Under the pieces are notes generated by a model. That model was not told where the DNA came from, ran no database searches, and saw nothing but the letters and a program-made list of their open reading frames with translations. Of a DNA stretch of 33,235 nucleotides, positions 1 to 8,475 are shown piece after piece; the first letter of the stretch is position 1; the number at the start of each line of letters is the position of its first letter. The DNA comes from Sphingobacterium sp. (GTDB lineage Bacteria; Bacteroidota; Bacteroidia; Sphingobacteriales; Sphingobacteriaceae), in the NCBI GenBank assembly GCA_030146225.1, contig JASLCA010000199.1, positions 1 to 33,235 of the forward strand. Direction: 5' to 3'. The position numbers and the translations under genes are program-made.

Positions 1-14
1 TTTCACGTGGAACA
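1..14. promoter_or_regulatory. parS: parS-like ParB-binding site, cut by the window edge
   Basis: The first bases read TTTCACGTGGAACA. This matches the last 14 positions of the widely conserved 16-bp parS palindrome (TGTTTCACGTGAAACA type) with one difference in the right half. The two missing left bases lie outside the window. parS sites bind ParB and cluster near replication origins, often close to mnmG (gidA). The site lies just upstream of the mnmG start chosen here. What is seen is the palindrome; ParB binding is inference from the consensus. Confidence 0.7.
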
Positions 15-30
15 ATACAATAAAAACAGC

Positions 31-1890
31 ATGTTTAATAAATATAATGTAATTGTAGTAGGAGCTGGGCATGCCGGATGTGAAGCCGCTGCTGCCGCTG
101 CGAATCTAGGCTCATCCGTATTATTGATCACCATGAATATGGGAGTGATCGCACAAATGAGTTGTAATCCTGCAATAGGAGGCGTTGCCAAGGGGCAGAT
201 AGTACGCGAAATTGATGCAATGGGAGGATACACAGGTATTATTGCAGACAAGTCTACCATACAGTTTCGCATGTTAAACAGGTCAAAAGGACCTGCAATG
301 TGGAGCCCAAGAACCCAAAATGATAGAATGCGATTTGCCGAAGAATGGCGAATGACATTGGAATCCCTTGCCAATGTGGACATGTGGCAAGATACCGTAA
401 AGGAAGTAATTGTAGAGAATGGGCAGGCTAAAGGAGTGATAACATCCTTGGGCATTCGTATAGAATCCGACGCGGTAGTACTTACAAATGGAACTTTTCT
501 AAATGGATTAATACATATAGGGGATAAGAAATTTGGAGGTGGACGTACTGGTGAAAAAGCAGCTACAGGACTTACAGAACAGCTCGTAGGCTTAGGCTTT
601 GAATCCGGCCGAATGAAAACAGGAACTCCCCCAAGAGTAGATGGTCGCTCCTTAAACTATGCGTTAATGGAAGAGCAGTGGGGGGATGAAAAACGCGGTA
701 GATTCTCCTTTACAGATGTAGAAGTTCCGACCCAACAGCGCTGCTGCTGGATTACCTATACAAACGATAAAGTACATGAGGTGCTCAAGACAGGCTTTGA
801 CAAGTCACCTATGTTCACCGGTAGAATTAAAGGCTTAGGCCCGCGCTACTGCCCATCAATAGAGGACAAGATCAATAGGTTTGCAGAAAGAGATAGGCAT
901 CAGATTTTCGTAGAGCCAGAAGGATTTAATACAGTAGAGATCTATGTCAATGGATTTTCAACCTCATTGCCAGAGGATGTTCAACTAAAGGCATTGCAAC
1001 TTATCCCCGGCTTTGAGAAAGCAAAGATGTATAGACCGGGTTACGCAATCGAATATGACTTCTTTCCACCTATGCAATTAGACCTTACCCTGGAGACACT
1101 CCGCGTTAAGCACCTCTTCTTTGCTGGACAAATCAATGGTACAACAGGCTATGAAGAAGCCGCTGCACAAGGATTTGTAGCTGGAATAAATGCGCACCAA
1201 CGTATAAATGATCAGCATGAGCTTATCTTAAAAAGATCAGAATCATATATAGGTGTATTAATCGATGACCTTGTTACAAAAGGTACAGAGGAGCCCTACC
1301 GTATGTTTACCTCAAGAGCGGAGCATAGACTACTCTTAAGACAAGACAATGCAGATATACGCTTAACTCCAATTGCACATAAACTTGGCTTAGTAAGTGA
1401 CGAACGCTTGGAGAAGGTAAATCAAAAGGTAAAGGATTCCGATGAGCTAGTAGCCTATATGCGTAAAAATAGTATTTCAGCCGAAGACCTAAATCCTGTT
1501 TTAGAAGAACTAGGCTCAAGCCCAATTAATCAAAAAACAAAGCTTTACAATATTCTTACCAGACCTCAAGTAAATATCCAAAACTTAGCCGATGCGGATG
1601 CTACATTTAAAACGCAACTCGAAAAGTATACAGAGGAGACTATCGAACAAACAGAGATCAAGGTGAAGTATGATAGTTACTTTGAAAAAGAAATGGAGAT
1701 TGTAAATAAAATGAAGAAGATGGAAGACAAGGAAATCAATCCGGACTTTGATTACAAAACCTTAACTTCACTATCCATTGAGGCAAGAGAGAAATTATTA
1801 AAGGTTAAACCAAGAACATTGGGTCAAGCTTCCAGAATTTCAGGAGTTTCACCCTCAGATATTAGTGTATTGATGATTTATATGAGTTAA
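31..1890 (+). CDS. mnmG: tRNA uridine-5-carboxymethylaminomethyl modification enzyme MnmG (GidA)
   Basis: MnmG is the FAD- and NADH-dependent subunit that works with the GTPase MnmE to place the carboxymethylaminomethyl group on the wobble uridine of certain tRNAs. The 619-residue product has the family's usual length. The FAD-binding GxGxxG motif lies at residues 11-16 (GAGHAG). It is followed by the family signature around residues 47-95 (MSCNPAIGGVAKG, then SKGPAMWSPRTQNDR) and by PRVDGRSL and FTSRAEHRLLLRQDN further on. A GTG codon at 7 would extend the frame by eight codons, but it lies inside the parS-like palindrome. The ATG at 31 gives the canonical MFNKYNVIVVGAG start. The next gene on the same strand begins 78 bases downstream. 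Identification is secure from conserved motifs. Confidence 0.97.
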   Translation: MFNKYNVIVVGAGHAGCEAAAAAANLGSSVLLITMNMGVIAQMSCNPAIGGVAKGQIVREIDAMGGYTGIIADKSTIQFRMLNRSKGPAMWSPRTQNDRMRFAEEWRMTLESLANVDMWQDTVKEVIVENGQAKGVITSLGIRIESDAVVLTNGTFLNGLIHIGDKKFGGGRTGEKAATGLTEQLVGLGFESGRMKTGTPPRVDGRSLNYALMEEQWGDEKRGRFSFTDVEVPTQQRCCWITYTNDKVHEVLKTGFDKSPMFTGRIKGLGPRYCPSIEDKINRFAERDRHQIFVEPEGFNTVEIYVNGFSTSLPEDVQLKALQLIPGFEKAKMYRPGYAIEYDFFPPMQLDLTLETLRVKHLFFAGQINGTTGYEEAAAQGFVAGINAHQRINDQHELILKRSESYIGVLIDDLVTKGTEEPYRMFTSRAEHRLLLRQDNADIRLTPIAHKLGLVSDERLEKVNQKVKDSDELVAYMRKNSISAEDLNPVLEELGSSPINQKTKLYNILTRPQVNIQNLADADATFKTQLEKYTEETIEQTEIKVKYDSYFEKEMEIVNKMKKMEDKEINPDFDYKTLTSLSIEAREKLLKVKPRTLGQASRISGVSPSDISVLMIYMS

Positions 1891-1968
1891 TTACTTGATA
1901 ATCAGTATATTAAAACAATAAAAACAACAGTAAAAAATAAAGGCTTTAAAGACACTATTTTAAATTTT

Positions 1969-3648
1969 ATGACACAGGATTCAAAAAAAGAAAAAAGCAG
2001 CTTAAAACGGCTAAAAACAGCCAAATTAAGGAATGTGGTGTTTTTTGCCTTTGTTTTACTCTGTTGCAGTACATTAATTCGCTGTGCAAACATTCAGCGG
2101 CCAACAGGAGGACCAAAGGACTCCCTGCCACCAAAATTATTAAACGAATCCCCACAAAACTTAAGCCGCAACTTTACGGCTAAGCAGGTTGTGCTATCCT
2201 TTGATGAGTTTATTAAATTGACCAATCAATTTAAAGAATTTAGTATTACCCCAGATGTGGAGGTGCAACCCATTTATAAGGTTAAGAAAAAAGATCTTAT
2301 TATTACCTTGCCGGATTCCCTGGAAGAAAATACCACCTATACCCTGAATTTTGGAAAGGGGTTGACAGATTACAATGAAGGAAATGCAATATTAAATTAT
2401 ACCTACGTATTTTCCACGGGCAATGAACTAGACTCCTTGTCTTTAAGTGGATCCGTAAAAAATGGCTATACAAAAAGTTACGATGCCAAAAAGGATGAAA
2501 ACATTAAGGTACTCCTTATTCCCACTTCACAAGATTCAATCTTTGGAAAGAAGAAAGCCAATATATTTGCCAATGTAGACACAGCCGGAAATTTCAAGTT
2601 TAATAATCTCCGAGAAGACAGCTATAGAATATATGCCTTAAAGGAACAAAACAACGACAGAATATTTAATGGAAATGATGAGTGGATTGGCTTCCTAAAG
2701 GATAGTATTGTATTAAATAAAAACATAAGCGGCATTAAGCTGGAATTGACCAAAAGCAATCCAAAAGACTTTAGAACCTTAGATAAGAAAATAGAAAATA
2801 CAGGCTATATTCTGCTTACCTTCAATCAAGCTTTAATCGCTCCAAGTACAAAGATTCTCTATCCAGAAGCCTTAGAATCATCCAAGATTGAACGCTTTAA
2901 TTTAAACAATGATACCGCAAAAATATTTATAGATAAGGTAGATCTCGATTCTATACGTATAGAACTGGCTGATCAAGGTCAGGTAATTGATACCATTTTA
3001 ATACGTTCGTCGAAGTCTGCAAAATACGATCGGGAACTAAAACCAAGTCTAAATATTAGCAATAAAGTAGATCGTACCAAGCATATTATACTGACCAGCA
3101 GCAGCCCAATAGCCTCAGTAGACAAGGGGAAAATAGAACTATTAGAAGACTCTGTCTCCAGACGTAACTTTCAACTGCAACAAGATTCAGTAGATAGGGA
3201 ACGCTATCATATCCGCTTTAATTGGAAGCCCAAGCGCAATTACGAACTTGTCATCCAAGAAAAGGCAATACTAAGCCCCTATGACGATGCGAACAAGGAG
3301 TTTAGGGCTAAATTTACCCTAGATGAATCCGACAATTATGGCAATATAAACTTTACCATAAGCAAGGTGGACAGCAGTATGCAATACCTGGTAGAGTTAA
3401 TTGATGAGCGAAAAGAAAAGGTATTTGATAGAAAGATTTTAAAAGATGGCCTAAGCACATTCAGTTATAAAGATTTTCCAGGAGGAAAGTATAGCCTGCG
3501 GATAATCTATGATGCCAATAAAAATGGACGTTGGGATCCCGCAGATGTATACAAGAAAATACAAGCTGAACATATCTGGTATTTAGGAAAAACCTTTAGT
3601 ATAAGAGCCAATTGGGATCAAAATGAAAACATAAGTTTAGACGAATAA
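1969..3648 (+). CDS. Ig-like (Big_5 type) domain secreted lipoprotein
   Basis: A 559-residue exported protein of a type common in Bacteroidota, usually annotated as Ig-like domain-containing protein. A basic N-terminus (residues 1-22) precedes a hydrophobic segment (23-37) and a cysteine at 39 that could be lipidated, although the preceding residues (LIR) are not a classical lipobox. The following stretch (CANIQRPTGGPKDSLPPKLL) and the SPQNLSRNFTAKQVVLSFDEFI segment resemble the N-terminal bacterial Ig-like domain of this family. The C-terminus carries DANKNGRWDPADVYKK, a loop rich in acidic and Asn residues that could bind calcium. The rest is beta-rich and charged. It follows mnmG by 78 bases and ends at a strong terminator. 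Function is unknown; an outer-membrane or surface structural role is inference. Confidence 0.75.
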   Translation: MTQDSKKEKSSLKRLKTAKLRNVVFFAFVLLCCSTLIRCANIQRPTGGPKDSLPPKLLNESPQNLSRNFTAKQVVLSFDEFIKLTNQFKEFSITPDVEVQPIYKVKKKDLIITLPDSLEENTTYTLNFGKGLTDYNEGNAILNYTYVFSTGNELDSLSLSGSVKNGYTKSYDAKKDENIKVLLIPTSQDSIFGKKKANIFANVDTAGNFKFNNLREDSYRIYALKEQNNDRIFNGNDEWIGFLKDSIVLNKNISGIKLELTKSNPKDFRTLDKKIENTGYILLTFNQALIAPSTKILYPEALESSKIERFNLNNDTAKIFIDKVDLDSIRIELADQGQVIDTILIRSSKSAKYDRELKPSLNISNKVDRTKHIILTSSSPIASVDKGKIELLEDSVSRRNFQLQQDSVDRERYHIRFNWKPKRNYELVIQEKAILSPYDDANKEFRAKFTLDESDNYGNINFTISKVDSSMQYLVELIDERKEKVFDRKILKDGLSTFSYKDFPGGKYSLRIIYDANKNGRWDPADVYKKIQAEHIWYLGKTFSIRANWDQNENISLDE

Positions 3649-3649
3649 G

Positions 3650-3683
3650 AAAAGCCCGATACACATAAGTGTATCGGGCTTTT
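3650..3683. terminator. Bidirectional rho-independent terminator
   Basis: A 15-bp perfect stem (AAAAGCCCGATACAC paired with GTGTATCGGGCTTTT) closes a four-base ATAA loop. It lies two bases after the Ig-like lipoprotein stop codon and upstream (in + coordinates) of the convergent carbonic anhydrase-like gene. The A-run and T-run flanks allow it to stop transcription in both directions. Confidence 0.92.
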
Positions 3684-3712
3684 CCTTTAGCAATGTTCCA
3701 CGTAATATAGTC

Positions 3713-4219
3713 TTAAAACCAGGAACTATAGGTAACATAATTATGTGGCAACTGCTGCAACATAGCCAACTGTTCCGCCGTTAAGGGTTTAATCTTCTTG
3801 GCTGGAATACCCGCATATAAGTAACCTGATTCACAAACCATTCCCTCCAATACAACCGCCCCAGCAGCTATAATCACATTGGACGAAATAACGGCTCTAT
3901 CCATTACAATTGCGCCCATGCCTATAAGTACATAATCGTGTACGATACAGCCATGTACGATCGCTTTATGCCCTACATTTACATAATTACCTATATCAGT
4001 ACCATTCTTCTGATAGGTGCAGTGAATAACCACGCCATCTTGGATATTCGTATACTTTCCAATCCGGATATAATTTACATCCGCTCGTATCACGGCATTA
4101 AACCAGATAGAACTATGTTCCCCAATACTGGCCTGGCCAACAATTGTAGCATTTTCTGCTACAAATACATGCGCAGCAAGTTGGGGGTGTTTTCCCAAAA
4201 CGGGTAATATTAACGGCAT
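3713..4219 (-). CDS. Gamma-class carbonic anhydrase family protein (hexapeptide repeat)
   Basis: A 168-residue left-handed beta-helix protein of the gamma carbonic anhydrase/YrdA/PaaY group. Imperfect hexapeptide repeats run from about residue 20 to 125 (IVGQAS, IGEHSS, IRIGKY, VNVGHK, VLIGMG). The three histidines expected to hold the metal are present at H66 (VVIHC), H84 and H89 (GHKAIVHGC). N41, R45 and D47 (FNAVIRAD) and Q60/D61 match residues conserved in the family. The length is normal. The ATG lies one base after the nadB stop codon, so the two genes are almost certainly co-transcribed. Whether it really hydrates CO2 is not known, since many homologues have no demonstrated activity. 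Confidence 0.88.
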   Translation of the reverse strand: MPLILPVLGKHPQLAAHVFVAENATIVGQASIGEHSSIWFNAVIRADVNYIRIGKYTNIQDGVVIHCTYQKNGTDIGNYVNVGHKAIVHGCIVHDYVLIGMGAIVMDRAVISSNVIIAAGAVVLEGMVCESGYLYAGIPAKKIKPLTAEQLAMLQQLPHNYVTYSSWF

Positions 4220-4220
4220 A

Positions 4221-5816
4221 TTATAAGATTGTATCGTAAAGTGTATTTGATTTTTCTGGATAATCCGTCGTAAAATGTAGACCTCTGCTTTCGGTACGAT
4301 TCATAGCCGATTTAACGATTAGATAAGCCACTTGAATAACATTGCGCAGCTCACATAATTTTACAGAGAGTTTTGTATTCTTATAGAATTCTTCAGTTTC
4401 CTCATGTAAAAAGCCTAAGCGACGCATAGCCCGATCCAAGCGAAAATCCGAACGCACAATTCCTACATAATCACTCATCAATTTTTGAACTTCTCGCAAA
4501 TTATGGGTTACTAAAACCTCTTCATTTAGCAATTCAACTTTGGATTCGTCCCAATTAGGAATATCAGCTGGATAGGCTAAATCCGCAAAGCCAGAACGCG
4601 CATCCTCAAAGATACGATGTGCATAGACAACGGCTTCCAGTAAAGAATTGGAGGCCAATCTATTAGCCCCATGAAGGCCAGTAGAAGAGCATTCTCCACA
4701 AGCATAGAGCTGTTGTATGCTGGTTTTCCCCACCTCATCCACCAAAATTCCCCCGCATAAATAGTGCGCTGCTGGCGTAACAGGAATATAATCCTTGGTC
4801 ATATCCAAGCCAATGGACAGGCATTTCTCAAAGATATTTGGAAAATGCGCTAAAATATCAGCCTTATTACTATGTGTAATATCCAGGTAAACAAAGTCAA
4901 TCCCAGACTTCTTCATCTCATTATCTATAGCCCGCGCTACAATATCTCGAGGTGCCAACGAACCCCGTTCATCATACTCCTCCATAAAGGAATCACCATT
5001 AACACGGCGTAAGATGCCTCCAAATCCCCTAACAGCTTCCGAAATCAAAAAAGCAGGGGAATCCTTTGGATTGTGTAGCGAGGTCGGATGAAACTGAAAA
5101 AACTCCATATTGCGGACCTTTCCCTTAGCCCTATATAGCATGGCAATTCCATCCCCAGTAGCAATGGTAGGGTTGGTAGTACTCGCATAGACGTGACCAG
5201 CGCCCCCCGAAGCCATTAAGGTAACCTTACTCAGAAAAATCTCAATCGCCCCTGTAACAGTGTTTAAAGCATAGATACCGTAACATTTTATATCTTCCGT
5301 ACTTTTATCCACATGCACGCCTTGATGATGCTGGGTAATAAGATCAATAGCAAAACAATGCGTAAGCATCTCAATATTAGGGTGTTCATGAATTTTTTCG
5401 AGCAAGGCTCTTTCAATTTCATAACCCGTAATATCCTTATAATGTAATATCCTATGATTTGAATGTCCACCCTCCCGGGCTAAATCATAATGATCCGCAT
5501 CTACCTTATCGAAGTTTGTTCCATAATCAATAAGCTCCTTAATTCTTTCGGGCGCTTCACTAACAACGTTTTCCACAATTTCGCTATGGCATAAACCATC
5601 CCCAGCTATCTCAGTATCAGCAATATGCTTTAAAAAGCTATCAGACTTATCCACAACTGCCGCAACCCCTCCTTGGGCGTACTTCGTATTGGACTCATCT
5701 TCATTAGATTTTGTCACAATCAACACTTTTCCTAGTGCTGCAGCCTTTAAAGCGAAGCTTAGACCAGCTATTCCGGATCCAATAATCAAAAAATCAACTT
5801 TCCTATTTGCCATCAT
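4221..5816 (-). CDS. nadB: L-aspartate oxidase NadB
   Basis: NadB oxidises L-aspartate to iminoaspartate, the first step of de novo NAD synthesis, and hands the product to NadA. From the ATG at 5816 the product is 531 residues, the usual size. The FAD dinucleotide fold is GSGIAG at residues 13-18. Further family signatures are TKYAQGGVAAV, FQFHPTSLH, SEAVRGFGG, RDIVARAID, HYLCGGI and GLHGANRLASNSLLEAVV, which include the His and Arg residues of the substrate site. The frame stays open to 5879, but the extra N-terminus (MLSTYFVNLF...) is not typical and would place coding sequence over a DnaA box, so the MMANRKVDF start is preferred. nadA is divergent across the 480-base gap, and the carbonic anhydrase-like gene follows directly. 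Confidence 0.96.
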   Translation of the reverse strand: MMANRKVDFLIIGSGIAGLSFALKAAALGKVLIVTKSNEDESNTKYAQGGVAAVVDKSDSFLKHIADTEIAGDGLCHSEIVENVVSEAPERIKELIDYGTNFDKVDADHYDLAREGGHSNHRILHYKDITGYEIERALLEKIHEHPNIEMLTHCFAIDLITQHHQGVHVDKSTEDIKCYGIYALNTVTGAIEIFLSKVTLMASGGAGHVYASTTNPTIATGDGIAMLYRAKGKVRNMEFFQFHPTSLHNPKDSPAFLISEAVRGFGGILRRVNGDSFMEEYDERGSLAPRDIVARAIDNEMKKSGIDFVYLDITHSNKADILAHFPNIFEKCLSIGLDMTKDYIPVTPAAHYLCGGILVDEVGKTSIQQLYACGECSSTGLHGANRLASNSLLEAVVYAHRIFEDARSGFADLAYPADIPNWDESKVELLNEEVLVTHNLREVQKLMSDYVGIVRSDFRLDRAMRRLGFLHEETEEFYKNTKLSVKLCELRNVIQVAYLIVKSAMNRTESRGLHFTTDYPEKSNTLYDTIL

Positions 5817-6299
5817 GTGTATAAGCGCAATAAAAACAATATTTATTGAGAACAAATTAACAAAATATGTGGATAACATGTATATAAAGCGTTAACTAAA
5901 AATGAAAACTTTAATTCTTTCCACATTTTGGAGGTTATTCACATAAGTTTCAACAAAACGTTAACGAATTATGAACTACATATTAACAAATTGCACATTC
6001 TAAAGATTCCACAAAAAAATATGGAAACAGAAATCCGTGAAAAATTACATATCTGATAATCAGGCCTTAATTTGTTAAAAACTGTGAGTAACTTGTGGAT
6101 AACAATAGAACAAACGTAAATCCTATTTAATTTTCGGTGGTTTATCCCCATTTTCCACACACTAATAAACAATAAGTTCTTTTTATATAAAAAACATTAT
6201 TATTTATTGAAAAAAGGGAATGTGGAATTCGTTTGATTTTCTTTCTCTATTTTTGTGTTGTTGAAATATTAAATATTGATCGTACTTGAGGAGAAGACA
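5817..6299. other. oriC: Candidate replication origin (oriC) in the nadB-nadA intergenic region
   Basis: This strongly AT-rich gap contains two perfect DnaA boxes on the - strand (TGTGGATAA at 5868-5876 and 6094-6102). It also holds one-mismatch boxes at 5935-5943 (TTATTCACA), 6142-6150 (TTATCCCCA) and 6151-6159 (TTTTCCACA), and a weaker one at 6083-6091 (TGTGAGTAA). A nearly GC-free tract at about 6160-6215 could be the unwinding element. TTAACAAA occurs at 5857-5864, 5983-5990 and, inverted, at 6071-6078. No convincing gene lies in the gap. The flanking genes are divergent, and sampled GC skew appears to change sign here. Known biology: DnaA box clusters beside AT-rich DNA mark bacterial origins. 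Use as oriC is inference; DnaA control of nadA and nadB is the alternative. Confidence 0.6.
6248..6255 (+). promoter_or_regulatory. Candidate -7 element of the nadA promoter
   Basis: TATTTTTG fits the Bacteroidota primary sigma -7 consensus TAnnTTTG and would start RNA near 6262, leaving a leader of about 38 bases before the nadA ATG at 6300. A TTTG at the ideal upstream distance is absent; the nearest (6232-6235) is too close. Confidence 0.5.
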
Positions 6300-7298
6300 A
6301 TGCAGACATCGTTTGAATTAGATTTGGAGTCGAAAGGTTTTATTGACGAGCCAATTGATCCTACTTTAGATTTAGTCGCTGAAATCCAACGACTTAAAAA
6401 AGAAAAAAATGCAGTAATCTTGGCTCATTATTACCAAGATGCTGAAATACAGGATATTGCAGATTATATTGGTGATAGCTTAGGATTATCACAGCAAGCC
6501 GCTAATACTCAGGCAGATATGATTGTCTTTGCTGGAGTGCATTTTATGGCTGAAACAGCAAAAATTCTTTCTCCATCTAAGAAAGTATTATTGCCAGATT
6601 TAAAGGCAGGTTGCTCATTATCAGATAGTTGTCCTCCGCATCTTTTTGCGAAATTCAAAGAGAAGTATCCAGATCATATTGTCATCACCTATGTCAACTG
6701 TACTGCTGAATTAAAGGCGCTTTCGGATATTGTATGCACCTCCAGCAATGCCGTTCAGATTGTCGAGAGTCTACCTAAAGATCAAAAGATAATTTTTGGT
6801 CCTGATAAAAACTTAGGCGACTACGTGATTAAAAAAACAGGTAGAGACATGGTTTTGTGGAATGGAGCCTGCATGGTACATGAAATTTTTTCACAAGACA
6901 AGATAACTGATCTACGTGCCCAATTTCCTAAAGCAAAGTTTATAGCGCATCCAGAATGTGAGGCGCATATCCTGGCCACAGCGGATTATATTGGCTCCAC
7001 CTCAGGCATGTTAAAATATACCATTGAAAATGAGGCTCAACAGTTTATTGTTGCTACAGAAGCAGGAATTCTGCATCAAATGCAAAAATCTAGTCCGCAT
7101 AAGGTCTTTATTCCAGCTCCGCCAAACAATGTATGTGCCTGCAATGACTGTCCACATATGAAACTCAATACCTTAGAAAAGCTATATAATTGTTTAAATT
7201 ATGAGCTGCCTGAGGTTGATTTAAGCGAAGAAATTATAGCACGTGCTCGAAGACCAATTGAACGCATGTTAGAAATTTCTGAGAAATATGGTTTGTAA
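6300..7298 (+). CDS. nadA: Quinolinate synthase NadA
   Basis: NadA condenses iminoaspartate with dihydroxyacetone phosphate to quinolinate, using a [4Fe-4S] cluster. The product from the ATG at 6300 has 332 residues. The three cluster cysteines are recognisable as C105 (AGCSLSDSCP), C191 (NGACMVHE) and C284 in the typical CACNDCPHM motif (C279, C281, C284). Other family features are LAHYYQDAEIQDIADYIGDSL near the N-terminus, YVNCTAELKA, and HPECEAHIL. A TTG at 6276 would extend the frame, but an AGGAG Shine-Dalgarno-like run at 6289-6293 sits at the right distance from the ATG. nadC is not in the window; nadD lies 23 kb downstream. The gene is divergent from nadB across the candidate origin. 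Confidence 0.97.
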   Translation: MQTSFELDLESKGFIDEPIDPTLDLVAEIQRLKKEKNAVILAHYYQDAEIQDIADYIGDSLGLSQQAANTQADMIVFAGVHFMAETAKILSPSKKVLLPDLKAGCSLSDSCPPHLFAKFKEKYPDHIVITYVNCTAELKALSDIVCTSSNAVQIVESLPKDQKIIFGPDKNLGDYVIKKTGRDMVLWNGACMVHEIFSQDKITDLRAQFPKAKFIAHPECEAHILATADYIGSTSGMLKYTIENEAQQFIVATEAGILHQMQKSSPHKVFIPAPPNNVCACNDCPHMKLNTLEKLYNCLNYELPEVDLSEEIIARARRPIERMLEISEKYGL

Positions 7299-7341
7299 CT
7301 ACTGATATATAGCTAGTTACCAATAATTTAAATTTATACGC

Positions 7342-8388
7342 ATGTTTGACAATATAGATAAAACGGATATTAACGAGCTGGGAGAGTTTGGGCTAATAGA
7401 CTACCTGACCAAAGCCGTAGAAATTACTGAGCCTTCCACAATAAAGGGAATTGGGGATGATGCTGCAGTATTGGATTTCTCCAATTACAAGACATTGATT
7501 TCTACCGATTTACTGTTGGAAGGGGTGCATTTTGATTTGCGTTATGTGCCCTTGAAACATTTGGGTTACAAGGCTGTACAGGTAAATCTCAGTGATATTT
7601 ACGCCATGAATGGGAAAGCCTCCCAAATAACCTTCTCCATCGGGCTTTCATCAAAATTTCCTTTGGAAGCTGTGGAAGAAATTTATGAAGGCGCATTAAT
7701 TGCTTGCAAGAAATTCAATGTAGACCTTGTAGGCGGGGATACCTCTGCATCTAAACAGGGCTTGGTTATCTCGGTTACCAGTATTGGCTATGCTGAAGAA
7801 AGTAAAATTGCCTACCGCTCTGGTGCTAAAGAAGGCGATTTATTATGTGTAAGTGGAGATTTAGGCGGAGCCTATGTAGGCTTACAATTGCTGGAGCGGG
7901 AGAAGCAGATATTTTTGGAAAACCCTAATATTCAACCAGATCTTGAAGGCAAAGATTATATTGTTGAAAGACAGTTAAAGCCAGAATCACGCAAAGATGT
8001 GGTGGAGTTATTTGAAACTTATGGCATTCAACCCAATGCAATGATCGATGTTTCAGATGGCCTAGCTTCTGAAATATTGCATCTATGTAAAGCTTCCAAT
8101 GTAGGCTGTAAATTGTACGAAGATAAGCTGCCTATTGACCCCATGACCTATGAAACAGCCAGGGAGTTTGGACTGGATCCAACAGTTTGTGCCTTAAGCG
8201 GTGGGGAAGATTATGAGCTTTTGTTTACTGTTCCGCAAGATCAGTATGATAAGATCAAAAACCAACTCGATATCACCATTATTGGCTACATAACAGAGCC
8301 AAATGCAGGCTGTGATATGATCTCTAAATCTGGTCATTCGCATCCGATTACGGCTCAGGGTTGGAATGCTTTTAAAGCTCAGGGATAA
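7342..8388 (+). CDS. thiL: Thiamine-monophosphate kinase ThiL
   Basis: ThiL phosphorylates thiamine monophosphate to the active cofactor thiamine diphosphate. The 348-residue product shows the AIR synthase/PurM-like fold with the family's nucleotide and magnesium motifs in order: GIGDDAAV near residue 38, STDLLLEGVHFD near 54, VNLSDIYAMNG near 82, LVGGDTSAS near 131, SGDLGGA, IDVSDGLASE near 235 and SGGEDYELLF near 288. The length is normal. The gene begins 43 bases after nadA on the same strand and ends at a terminator hairpin, so it could share the nadA transcript. Thiamine diphosphate is the cofactor of Dxs, encoded 8 kb downstream, though no direct link is implied. Confidence 0.95.
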   Translation: MFDNIDKTDINELGEFGLIDYLTKAVEITEPSTIKGIGDDAAVLDFSNYKTLISTDLLLEGVHFDLRYVPLKHLGYKAVQVNLSDIYAMNGKASQITFSIGLSSKFPLEAVEEIYEGALIACKKFNVDLVGGDTSASKQGLVISVTSIGYAEESKIAYRSGAKEGDLLCVSGDLGGAYVGLQLLEREKQIFLENPNIQPDLEGKDYIVERQLKPESRKDVVELFETYGIQPNAMIDVSDGLASEILHLCKASNVGCKLYEDKLPIDPMTYETAREFGLDPTVCALSGGEDYELLFTVPQDQYDKIKNQLDITIIGYITEPNAGCDMISKSGHSHPITAQGWNAFKAQG

Positions 8389-8410
8389 GTCTCTAAAATA
8401 TTAAATGTGG

Positions 8411-8438
8411 AAAAAGTCTGTTGCCCTACAGACTTTTT
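8411..8438 (+). terminator. Rho-independent terminator after thiL
   Basis: A perfect 10-bp stem (AAAAAGTCTG with CAGACTTTTT) encloses an eight-base loop (TTGCCCTA) and ends in a T-run. It lies 22 bases after the thiL stop codon and 38 bases before the next start codon. Confidence 0.85.
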
Positions 8439-8475
8439 CTCTATCTTTAAACGATTATAACCAATTGTAAACGAG

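Noticed and set aside
7..30. GTG start giving mnmG eight extra residues
   Set aside because: The codon lies inside the parS-like palindrome, and the added residues (MEQYNKNS) are not typical of MnmG; the ATG at 31 matches the family start.
5969..6172. 67-codon open frame on the - strand inside the nadB-nadA gap
   Set aside because: Composition is that of AT-rich noncoding DNA, there is no recognisable motif, and it overlaps the DnaA boxes.
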